Assembly: GCA_021161495.1 (NCBI GenBank)
Contig: JAGHAO010000191.1
Coordinates: 1 to 5,503 of the forward strand
Length of the DNA: 5,503 bases
Direction of reading: 5' to 3'
Origin: Caldisericaceae bacterium
Lineage (GTDB): Bacteria; Caldisericota; Caldisericia; Caldisericales; Caldisericaceae
Shown here: positions 1 through 5,503 of the stretch, one piece after another
Layout: each line of letters opens with the position of its first letter
Numbering within the stretch: position 1 is the stretch's first letter
Notes under the pieces: model-generated
The model's input: only the letters and a program-made list of their open reading frames with translations
Database searches by the model: none
What the model was told of the DNA's origin: nothing
Program-made: the position numbers and the translations under genes

Positions 1-502
1 GAGGCTTTCCGAAACTCTTTGTTCCGGCAGGAACCGTTGTAGTGCTCGCACCGTAAGGGGTAGCACCGCTTCTCTGGTTTCCCGTATTCATATATCCTTC
101 GTTATCGTAAACCACATACAGGAATTTGTGTCCTCTCTCCAATGCACCGGAAAGCGCCTGGAAACCGATATCGTATGTTCCACCGTCTCCGCCGAAGGCA
201 ACGATATTGACTTCTTTTCCGATTTTTCCTCTTTTCCTTAACGCCCTGTAAGCGGTTTCAATTCCGCTTGCAACTGCCGCCGCATTTTCGAAAGTGAGAT
301 GAATCCATGGAACTTTCCATGCGGAGTAAGGATAAATTGTAGTAACAACTTCAAGGCAACCCGTTGCGTTTGCAACAATGACGGGTTTATCGGATGCGGC
401 AAGTACGGTTCTCACGATCGAGCCGATTCCACAACCCGCACACATTCTATGCCCGGAAGCAAGTGCGGGTTCTTTTGCCATTATCTCTTGTAAAGTAGCC
501 AT
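1..502 (-). CDS. porB: Pyruvate:ferredoxin oxidoreductase, beta subunit (TPP-binding), 3' end cut by window edge
   Basis: Beta subunit of the cytoplasmic PFOR, which binds thiamine pyrophosphate (TPP) and a proximal [4Fe-4S] cluster and decarboxylates pyruvate. The ATG at 502 follows an AAGGGGG ribosome site at 510-516 with 7 nt spacing. The frame is open to the left edge, giving 167 residues of a family usually near 300, so the C-terminal part is missing. Visible motifs: CAGC (C21, C24) plus C49 in ATGCLE, typical cluster ligands of this subunit (a fourth would lie in the missing part); GGDGG at 104-108 and DNE at 133-135, the two ends of the TPP/Mg2+ signature; then GYMNTGNQRSGATP at 136-149, close to Thermotoga-type PorB as I remember it. 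It starts 4 nt after the porA stop, so coupling is likely. A related 2-oxoacid oxidoreductase, such as a 2-oxoisovalerate enzyme, cannot be fully excluded. Confidence 0.95.
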   Translation of the reverse strand, partial: MATLQEIMAKEPALASGHRMCAGCGIGSIVRTVLAASDKPVIVANATGCLEVVTTIYPYSAWKVPWIHLTFENAAAVASGIETAYRALRKRGKIGKEVNIVAFGGDGGTYDIGFQALSGALERGHKFLYVVYDNEGYMNTGNQRSGATPYGASTTTVPAGTKSFGKP

Positions 503-506
503 AGTC

Positions 507-1676
507 TTACCCCCTTAACCTTATATATCTCTGCTCTTCGGGATTAACGTTCCCGGAAAGCAACTCTTCAAATACCTTCTTAATATCGCTCTTGAAGATA
601 TCTTTTCCGCCGAGGCCATAGACATAACTCTGTAGTTTCGGTTTGTTTTCCGATTCGAATAATGCGTTCCGCACTTCGGTGTAAAGAGGAGCATAGGCAC
701 CAAATGCAATAGAACGGTCAAGAACACCGATTGCCTTAAATTTTTCAAGAGCTTTTCTCATCTCTTTGTAAGGGAAAGGCCTAAACAGAATCGGTTTTAT
801 AAGCCCGACCTTTTTCCCTTCTTCACGAAGTTCGTCAACAGCATCTTTTGCAGTTCCCGCAGTGGAAGAGAGAACGACAATAACGACTTCGGCATCTTCC
901 GTTTTATACTCTTCGAAATACGGATATTTATGCCCGGAAATTTTTGAAAGTTCGTCACCTACTTCGAGATAAACTTTCAAGGCATTTTGCATTGCTTCTT
1001 CCTGCTGGCGCTTGATCTCGAAATAGTAATCCGGAAGAGCAAGAGGACCGATTGTATAAGGATGATCCACGTCAAGAAGGTACCTATCGGGATTTCTTTC
1101 ACCAACAAACTTTCTTACAGCATCGTCGTCAAAAATTTCGACATTCTCTACACCATGGCTTATGATAAATCCGTCCTGCATTACCATAACAGGAAGTAAA
1201 ACATCTTTATGTTCGGCAAGCCTTATTGCAAGAAGCGTATTTTCATAGGCTTCCTGCGCATTTTCCGAATATATCTGAATCCAGCCGATAGTTGTCGCAC
1301 CCATTGAATCCGAATGGTCGCAATGAATATTGATCGGGGCAGAGAGCGCCCTGTTTACAATCGGCATAACTATAGGGAGCCTTAATCCGGGAACTGCCGC
1401 AACGACTTCCCACATAAGCGCAAGGCCCTGAGATGCGGTTGCACACATTGCTCTTGCACCCGCAGCGGATGCTCCGACTGTGCAGGACATCGCCGAATGC
1501 TCGGACTCCACGGGAATCATTTCCGTATCCACAATTCCGTTTGCAACAAATGACGCAAATTGTTCGACAATCGGAGTTTGCGGAGTAATAGGGTATGCCG
1601 CTACGACATCGGGGTTAATTTGCCTCATTGCTTCGGCAACTGCCTGTGCACCGGTTATTGATTTCCATTTGCTCAT
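507..1676 (-). CDS. porA: Pyruvate:ferredoxin oxidoreductase, alpha subunit
   Basis: Alpha subunit of PFOR, which pairs with beta to form the TPP active site. The 389-residue length fits the family. YPITPQTP (residues 28-35) contains T31, and ESEHSAM (57-63) contains E59. R109 lies in NRALS, followed by HCDHSDSM (118-125). By family alignment from memory, T31, E59 and R109 match active-site residues of the single-chain Desulfovibrio enzyme. The C-terminal part has VLDRSIAFGAYAPLY and YGLGGKDI, typical of this subunit. The motif after HCDHSDSM reads GATTIGW, where I expect GARDSGW. The frame extends upstream to a GTG at 1685, but that GTG lies in the ribosome site; the ATG at 1676 has AGGAGG 8 nt upstream and is the better start. 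The gene lies 12 nt after porD and 4 nt before porB. Pyruvate is the likely substrate, though branched-chain 2-oxoacid enzymes are close relatives. Confidence 0.96.
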   Translation of the reverse strand: MSKWKSITGAQAVAEAMRQINPDVVAAYPITPQTPIVEQFASFVANGIVDTEMIPVESEHSAMSCTVGASAAGARAMCATASQGLALMWEVVAAVPGLRLPIVMPIVNRALSAPINIHCDHSDSMGATTIGWIQIYSENAQEAYENTLLAIRLAEHKDVLLPVMVMQDGFIISHGVENVEIFDDDAVRKFVGERNPDRYLLDVDHPYTIGPLALPDYYFEIKRQQEEAMQNALKVYLEVGDELSKISGHKYPYFEEYKTEDAEVVIVVLSSTAGTAKDAVDELREEGKKVGLIKPILFRPFPYKEMRKALEKFKAIGVLDRSIAFGAYAPLYTEVRNALFESENKPKLQSYVYGLGGKDIFKSDIKKVFEELLSGNVNPEEQRYIRLRG

Positions 1677-1684
1677 ACTTCGCA

Positions 1685-1690
1685 CCTCCT
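1685..1690 (-). promoter_or_regulatory. porA ribosome binding site overlapping the porD stop codon
   Basis: On the minus strand AGGAGG is followed by 8 nt and then ATG (1676-1674). Its first two bases (AG) are also the last two bases of the porD TAG stop at 1691-1689, so a ribosome terminating on porD sits on the porA initiation site. The site fixes the porA start at 1676 and argues against the in-frame GTG at 1685, whose first base is the last G of this site. Confidence 0.85.
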
Positions 1691-2033
1691 ATTTGGAAGC
1701 CTTTGCGGCTTCTTCTTCTCTCACCATCTTGATTGCATGCGTGGGACACTCTTCCGCACAAATACCGCATCCCTTGCAGTAATCAAAATTCGTCTCAAGC
1801 CTTACAGTCCCTTTGTAGACTCTTCCACCAAAACCTTTAACACCTTCCTCGGTAACCTTGACCGGTATTGCCATATCCGGGCAATACGCCACACAGAACA
1901 TACAATGCGTGCATTTATCGGGATCCCAGATAGGCCTAAGCGTGCGCCAGGAGCCCGTTTTATATTCGAGGGAAGATGCAGGCGGTAAATCCGAACCGCG
2001 CATCAGTTCCTTCCAACCTTTTTTTTCACTCAT
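1689..2033 (-). CDS. porD: Pyruvate:ferredoxin oxidoreductase, delta subunit (2x[4Fe-4S] ferredoxin-like)
   Basis: Small iron-sulfur subunit of PFOR that passes electrons from the TPP site to external ferredoxin. The protein has 114 residues. Two complete CxxCxxCxxxCP motifs are visible: C41, C44, C47, C51 and C86, C89, C92, C96, enough for two [4Fe-4S] clusters. The N-terminal part has EYKTGSWRTLRPI (23-35), a stretch typical of PorD that precedes the first cluster. The linker between C51 and C86 is longer than in the Thermotoga protein as I recall it and contains a Gly- and Val-rich stretch around 64-78. The ATG at 2033 overlaps the porG stop as ATGA, and AGGAGG at 2041-2046 lies inside the last porG codons with 7 nt spacing. 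The stop codon is embedded in the porA ribosome site. No cluster ligand is missing. Confidence 0.95.
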   Translation of the reverse strand: MSEKKGWKELMRGSDLPPASSLEYKTGSWRTLRPIWDPDKCTHCMFCVAYCPDMAIPVKVTEEGVKGFGGRVYKGTVRLETNFDYCKGCGICAEECPTHAIKMVREEEAAKASK

Positions 2034-2599
2034 TTTGCTACCTCCTCATAAGCCTTTCTCAAGCCTTCAAGGTTTTTATTAACCTTTTCTTCACCTAATT
2101 TTTCCAGGAAGTGTTCTTTTATAACTTCTTCAAGAGATTCCAGTTTCACGACGCCCGTTACTTTAAGCAATGCACCAAGCATCGGGACATTCGGAGCATC
2201 AATTCCGAGAAGACTTAAAGAAATTCCGGTCGCATCGAGAACATACGTTTTCCCGTTAAACCCGGTCTGTTTTTTCACTTCTTCCACGGAATCCGTGCTG
2301 TTTACGATCAAAACGCCGTTTTCTTCCGAGAGCCCGTGAATTACGTCGATTGTTCTTGCAAGGCCCGGATCAAAAACCAAAACCGCATCCGGATTTACAA
2401 TTGGCTCGTGAGTTCTTAATCTTTTTGTTGAAATTCTTGTGTAGGATACCGTAGGTGCTCCTCTTCTTTCGGAGCCGTATTCGGGGAAAGATTGAATCCA
2501 TTTGCCTTCTTTAAATGCCGCTTCCGCAAGAAGCTGAGAACCCGATTTGGCACCTTGTCCCGCCCTTGCGTGCATTCTCACTTCATAGACATCCTTCAT
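2030..2599 (-). CDS. porG: Pyruvate:ferredoxin oxidoreductase, gamma subunit
   Basis: Gamma subunit of PFOR, a Rossmann-like domain that in related enzymes contributes to coenzyme A binding and complex architecture. The 189-residue length is normal for the family. The N-terminus shows HARAGQGAKSGSQLLAEAA (residues 10-28), then FPEYGSERRGAP (38-49), and later NVPMLGALLKVTG, all typical of the gamma family. The family motif usually begins HGR; here the Gly is Ala (A11). The ATG at 2599 has AGGAGG at 2608-2613 with 8 nt spacing. It is the first gene of the por cluster in the transcription direction. Its TGA stop overlaps the porD ATG by 4 nt, so the two are translationally coupled. Only 37 nt separate it from the T-run of the upstream terminator, leaving little room for its own promoter; it may depend on readthrough from the ferredoxin promoter. 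Confidence 0.94.
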   Translation of the reverse strand: MKDVYEVRMHARAGQGAKSGSQLLAEAAFKEGKWIQSFPEYGSERRGAPTVSYTRISTKRLRTHEPIVNPDAVLVFDPGLARTIDVIHGLSEENGVLIVNSTDSVEEVKKQTGFNGKTYVLDATGISLSLLGIDAPNVPMLGALLKVTGVVKLESLEEVIKEHFLEKLGEEKVNKNLEGLRKAYEEVAK

Positions 2600-2636
2600 A
2601 AAAAGTGCCTCCTTTCGTTTCGATAGTTACCATCAG

Positions 2637-2659
2637 AAAAAAGGGCGTTTGCACGCCCT
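2637..2659 (-). terminator. Intrinsic terminator after the ferredoxin gene, upstream of porG
   Basis: On the minus strand the stem AGGGCGT, loop GCAA, stem ACGCCCT (2659-2642) gives a 7-bp GC-rich hairpin followed by a short T tract reaching 2637 (six T in a row if the last stem base is counted). It starts 8 nt after the ferredoxin stop codon. The T tract is short and the loop is a stable GNRA-type tetraloop, so it is credible as a terminator but may be leaky. It lies between two co-directional genes, which suggests that it tunes expression of the downstream por genes. Confidence 0.8.
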
Positions 2660-2667
2660 CAAACTAT

Positions 2668-2865
2668 TTATCCGATTTCCTCTACATGGATGCATTGAAC
2701 GGGGCAGTTCTCCGCCGCGTCCTTGTTGCAGTCTGCATCCGATTCAAAGGAAATTGGACTTGCTTTACCGTCGTCATCCATCTTCCAGTTTTCGGGGCAG
2801 ATAGATGCGCAAACACCACAACCGATACAAGCGTCTCTGTCCTGAGTAATTTTGTATTTCGCCAT
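2668..2865 (-). CDS. Single-cluster [4Fe-4S] ferredoxin
   Basis: Small soluble electron carrier, probably an acceptor for the adjacent PFOR and a donor to hydrogenase or other reductases. The 65-residue length is typical of 4Fe ferredoxins. CIGCGVC supplies C13, C16 and C19, and C54 in the NCPV motif supplies the remote fourth ligand. C23 and C46 lie at the same relative positions as the two cysteines that form a disulfide in Thermotoga maritima ferredoxin (from memory), so this protein probably carries one cluster plus a cystine bridge rather than two clusters. C58 is an additional cysteine with no assigned role. The chain is rich in Asp and Glu, as expected for a ferredoxin. The ATG at 2865 is preceded by GGAGGT at 2871-2876 with 5 nt spacing. 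It has its own promoter upstream and a terminator downstream, so it can be made as a short monocistronic message as well as with por. Confidence 0.95.
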   Translation of the reverse strand: MAKYKITQDRDACIGCGVCASICPENWKMDDDGKASPISFESDADCNKDAAENCPVQCIHVEEIG

Positions 2866-2883
2866 ATTTCACCTCCGCTTTTT

Positions 2884-2911
2884 ATTATAGAAAATTTTCA
2901 CATATTTGCAA
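2884..2911 (-). promoter_or_regulatory. Sigma70/sigmaA-type promoter of the ferredoxin gene
   Basis: On the minus strand TTGCAA (2911-2906) and TATAAT (2889-2884) are separated by 16 nt. The -10 box matches consensus exactly and the -35 box at four of six positions. Transcription would be expected to start near 2877-2879, just before the GGAGGT ribosome site (2876-2871), giving a very short leader of about 12-15 nt before the ATG at 2865. The whole promoter fits in the 50-nt gap after the membrane protein gene, with its -35 box only 5 bases from the membrane gene's final coding base. The spacer contains the 10-bp perfect palindrome GAAAATTTTC (2890-2899). Confidence 0.78.
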
Positions 2912-2915
2912 TAAT

Positions 2916-5503
2916 TCAAACGGATTTTTTCTTATTTATTGGTTCAAGCATAACGATTGACATAAGAAAAACAACAACTATGTAAAGTGGCACGGCAAAC
3001 AGCCTCTCTGCAGCATCCGAACCGTGTAATTTTACACTCCATTGGGAGAAATATGCCGCAAATATGACAAGAGAGAGAATCACGGAAAAAGCCGTATTAA
3101 GCGAAATGCTCGGACTTTCTTTTGCAATATTGTGGTGAAAGAGAAGTATAAAGAACAGGGGCAAAGAAAAGAGCAATATGTCTTTCATTATTAACATCGA
3201 TTGAGCGTTAACAGGATTTAAAACGATGAGATTATAATAATTTACGGAGGAAAACAATCCGAAAGCAACAATAGTCGCAAATATACCAAAAACCACGAGA
3301 TAAACGGCAAATCCCTTTTTATGAAATACTCCGAGCAGTCCTCCGCCTATCAAAGGAATCAGCACCGGGTAAAAAGAAGAAATCTCAAAACCCGTAACAA
3401 AAGGAGTGGAAAAAGCCTGATATAAAAAAGCGGGCCCCACAAGTGTAAGGGTAAATACTAACATCTCCCATTTGTTAATTTTTGCATTGCCGTACATACC
3501 AAAAAACAGGACGGCAAAAATAAACGGAATTGTATAAATCATTATGTAATACCTGTGGAACGGCAAAACCGCGTCAAAAAAATGCGGCATCAATGTCCCG
3601 AATTCCAGATAGTTAAACAAAAATCCTAAGAAAAGCATCGAACAAAATGCAAAAACAGATTGTTCCTGAAAATCCGTATCGTACAAAGCGAGTAAAACAT
3701 ACATAAGGGCAAACACCAAGAACGTGATCGTATGCAGCGAATAATGAACAAAATATCTATTCAATACAACCGTTAAAATAGGAATGATTAAAACGGCAAG
3801 CGCAAATTTCTTCACATTGAGCAATCTTTTTATCGGTTTTCTTTTGCGAACAAACAGATAAACGGCAACTAAAATAATAAAAAGAGTAAAAAGCAAAATA
3901 AGTGATAACGGGATTCGGGTTTTAGGAACACCAAAGGTATGAGTTTCCCCTGCAAAAGAAACGTTTATAGGGCCCTTCCCCGACTTTACGACAAGCAGGT
4001 GCTCAGATAGAGGAAGAAACATTGCCCGATCCTGATAAACGGTTTTTTTACCACTTTTCACAACTAAAGGAAATTCAACAGATTTACCGCCCGTATTTTT
4101 AAAAATAAAAGAAGCGCTTTTGCCGGGAATCTCTGGAACCATTCCTAACAATAAAATATCGGAAGAATCGTTATTCTTAATCAAAATAGCCTTGAATCCG
4201 TTGATTTGCGCCGTGAAATACGCATCGCCGTTTTCCTTTATTTGCGGGATTGTATTTCCGTCCGAATCGGTAGCAGTTATTTTTTCCGAAGAAGAAACAG
4301 GATATTTAAAAACTCCTTTCCCCTGAACTGCGTAAATTCTCTTATTGCCTTTTACAAACTCCGAAACGATAAAGTTATTGTATTTGAATTGCCTTGAGAA
4401 AGTAAAGCCGTTTTCCGTTTCTATTATTTTTGTGTAACGGTTTATCAGCTCATAATTGTCATAAAAAGATTTCTCGTAATAGAAAAAATCGCCTGTGGAA
4501 GTATCTCTTCCGAATTCCGGATAAATTCCGAACATTGCAAGTTTCCGAAGAGTTTTTGTCAAAACATCTCTTTTGGCAAAATCCGCATCAATCGTAGCAA
4601 AAATAACTTTATCGGGATACATTTCTCTTATTTTTTTTAAAGCGTCGGCGGAATTACCCGTATCTGCATAGTTTATCCCGATAATATCTCCGTATTTTCC
4701 AAGTTCATAAGTACTCGGTTCAAGATTTTCCACGATAAGAAGTTTATTTTTGCTATGCACGAAAACGGAAAATTTTTTCAAAGATCTTTCCACGATACTA
4801 AAATAATTGCGGTTCGATATCGAAGGAATATCCACAAAAAACCCGCTGAAATTAGCGTCGTCATTTCCGGATCGTTTTCTTTCGTATAGCGTGGCTGTAA
4901 AACAAGGATTTATATCATAAGCATATGCAAAATCAAATCTGTTAATTCTTTCATTTAAAGGTTTTTTATAAGGGTCAAGCAAAAAATGAGTTACAACAGA
5001 ATTTGTTTTTACCACATTTCTTACCGCGATATAAGAAGTTTTTTTGCCGGCGCTTACTTTTTTATAAGTGATTTCAATTTTCGGTTCGGCCTTCGTAGTG
5101 TAAACTTGCGGTATTCCATTGGGCTGATATAGGCTGTTAATTGCGGAAATTACGGACTCCCTGCCATAATAATCCCTAAAAGTCAGGGTTTTATAGTAAT
5201 TTTTAAGATCCTGTAAAGCCCACGGTTTCTTATCGGTTACATCATAGGAAAAGAGATTGACTCGGGCAAAAAGGGGAACATTATTTGCATTATCCGTATA
5301 TTCGTTGCTGCTCAGATCCTCCGCATTATCGACTTTGTCACGCCCCGGAAGAGCATTGCTATTTTTTGATATAAGATCCGAAGTGGGGATGTGCGAGACT
5401 ACATACCCTTTAAGCACGAACTTATTTTGGTAATATGGGGGCGTATTTGCCGCAAGAGTTACGGTAATCCCGGACAAAAATATAAAAATAATCAGTGTAA
5501 TAA
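2916..5503 (-). CDS. Large exported multi-pass membrane protein with possible glycoside-hydrolase-like N-terminal domain, 5' end cut by window edge
   Basis: I do not recognise this as a named family. The frame is open to the right edge, so the true start is outside the window; an internal TTG at 5477 is a poor start because the codons before it read ITLIIFIF, and together with LSGITVTLAA they form a signal peptide core with likely cleavage near AA/NT. Counting the TTG codon as 1, residues about 12-520 are extracytoplasmic. Residues about 68-335 have alternating strand and helix elements (ARVNLFSYDV at 71-80, GFFVDIPS at 212-219, KLLIVENLE at 245-253, GDIIGINYAD at 263-272, KVIFATIDAD at 290-299), loosely like TIM-barrel putative glycoside hydrolases. 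Residues about 350-515 look beta-rich, like a barrel's C-terminal sandwich plus an Ig-like module. Residues 522-844 hold about 11 hydrophobic helices (near 522-543, 558-576, 580-598, 607-626, 643-661, 671-689, 703-718, 723-745, 763-781, 795-810, 827-844), ending in a Lys-rich tail. The GH-like reading is inference; the membrane topology is well supported. The gene looks more AT-rich than the por genes. It ends 50 nt before the ferredoxin start, with no clear terminator. Confidence 0.85.
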   Translation of the reverse strand, partial: ITLIIFIFLSGITVTLAANTPPYYQNKFVLKGYVVSHIPTSDLISKNSNALPGRDKVDNAEDLSSNEYTDNANNVPLFARVNLFSYDVTDKKPWALQDLKNYYKTLTFRDYYGRESVISAINSLYQPNGIPQVYTTKAEPKIEITYKKVSAGKKTSYIAVRNVVKTNSVVTHFLLDPYKKPLNERINRFDFAYAYDINPCFTATLYERKRSGNDDANFSGFFVDIPSISNRNYFSIVERSLKKFSVFVHSKNKLLIVENLEPSTYELGKYGDIIGINYADTGNSADALKKIREMYPDKVIFATIDADFAKRDVLTKTLRKLAMFGIYPEFGRDTSTGDFFYYEKSFYDNYELINRYTKIIETENGFTFSRQFKYNNFIVSEFVKGNKRIYAVQGKGVFKYPVSSSEKITATDSDGNTIPQIKENGDAYFTAQINGFKAILIKNNDSSDILLLGMVPEIPGKSASFIFKNTGGKSVEFPLVVKSGKKTVYQDRAMFLPLSEHLLVVKSGKGPINVSFAGETHTFGVPKTRIPLSLILLFTLFIILVAVYLFVRKRKPIKRLLNVKKFALAVLIIPILTVVLNRYFVHYSLHTITFLVFALMYVLLALYDTDFQEQSVFAFCSMLFLGFLFNYLEFGTLMPHFFDAVLPFHRYYIMIYTIPFIFAVLFFGMYGNAKINKWEMLVFTLTLVGPAFLYQAFSTPFVTGFEISSFYPVLIPLIGGGLLGVFHKKGFAVYLVVFGIFATIVAFGLFSSVNYYNLIVLNPVNAQSMLIMKDILLFSLPLFFILLFHHNIAKESPSISLNTAFSVILSLVIFAAYFSQWSVKLHGSDAAERLFAVPLYIVVVFLMSIVMLEPINKKKSV

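Noticed and set aside
299..493. Plus-strand ORF of 64 codons with several cysteines
   Set aside because: It is antisense to porB; the cysteines arise from the complement of conserved porB codons, not from a real metal-binding protein.
1677..1685. GTG at 1685 as porA start (three extra residues)
   Set aside because: The GTG overlaps the AGGAGG ribosome site, which is correctly spaced for the ATG at 1676.
1480..2082. Overlapping plus-strand ORFs opposite porD and the start of porA
   Set aside because: They lie antisense to strongly conserved por genes, overlap one another in different frames, and lack ribosome sites and recognisable motifs.
2622..2659. Separate por promoter with TAACTAT as -10 box
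   Set aside because: No acceptable -35 box lies 16-18 nt upstream, because that region is the terminator hairpin; the match is too weak to annotate.
2605..2985. Plus-strand ORF of 126 codons opposite the ferredoxin gene and its promoter
   Set aside because: It is antisense to a clear ferredoxin gene, promoter and terminator, has no ribosome site and its protein resembles no family; it is a shadow frame.
4120..4397. Plus-strand ORFs inside the membrane protein gene
   Set aside because: They are short, antisense to a continuous 850-codon frame with clear protein structure, and overlap each other in different frames.

Overview
The window is about 5.5 kb of a bacterial genome, and every gene I can support lies on the minus strand. 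Reading in the direction of transcription (right to left), it holds a large membrane protein gene cut by the right edge, a small single-cluster ferredoxin gene, and a pyruvate:ferredoxin oxidoreductase (PFOR) cluster in the order gamma-delta-alpha-beta. The beta gene is cut by the left edge.

Organism: an anaerobic bacterium with strong Shine-Dalgarno sites (AGGAGG) and a near-consensus sigma70/sigmaA promoter in front of the ferredoxin. The four-subunit PFOR with gene order porG-porD-porA-porB and the 4Fe ferredoxin with an extra cysteine pair both resemble, from memory, the Thermotoga-type system. A deep-branching, possibly thermophilic fermenter (Thermotogota, Caldisericota or similar) is plausible, but the lineage cannot be fixed from this window.

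Layout: 1-502 porB (partial); 507-1676 porA; 1689-2033 porD; 2030-2599 porG. Gaps are 4 nt (A/B) and 12 nt (D/A), and G/D overlap by 4 nt (ATGA), so the four genes look like one translationally coupled unit. At 2637-2659 a minus-strand intrinsic terminator separates porG from the upstream ferredoxin gene (2668-2865). At 2884-2911 there is a sigma70-type promoter for the ferredoxin. From 2916 to the right edge runs one long ORF for an exported protein: signal peptide, an extracytoplasmic half with a possible glycoside-hydrolase-like TIM barrel and beta-sandwich regions, then about 11 membrane helices. No stretch over 300 bases lacks a gene.

Function: PFOR oxidatively decarboxylates pyruvate to acetyl-CoA and CO2. 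Alpha and beta carry the thiamine pyrophosphate chemistry, the delta subunit relays electrons through two [4Fe-4S] clusters, and the neighbouring ferredoxin is a likely electron acceptor. The promoter-ferredoxin-terminator-por layout suggests abundant ferredoxin message with partial readthrough into por. The membrane protein has no visible link to this metabolism and is the least understood part of the window. I see no mobile element, CRISPR array, tRNA or rRNA, and no convincing evidence of an entirely new system; the membrane protein is the best candidate for novelty.
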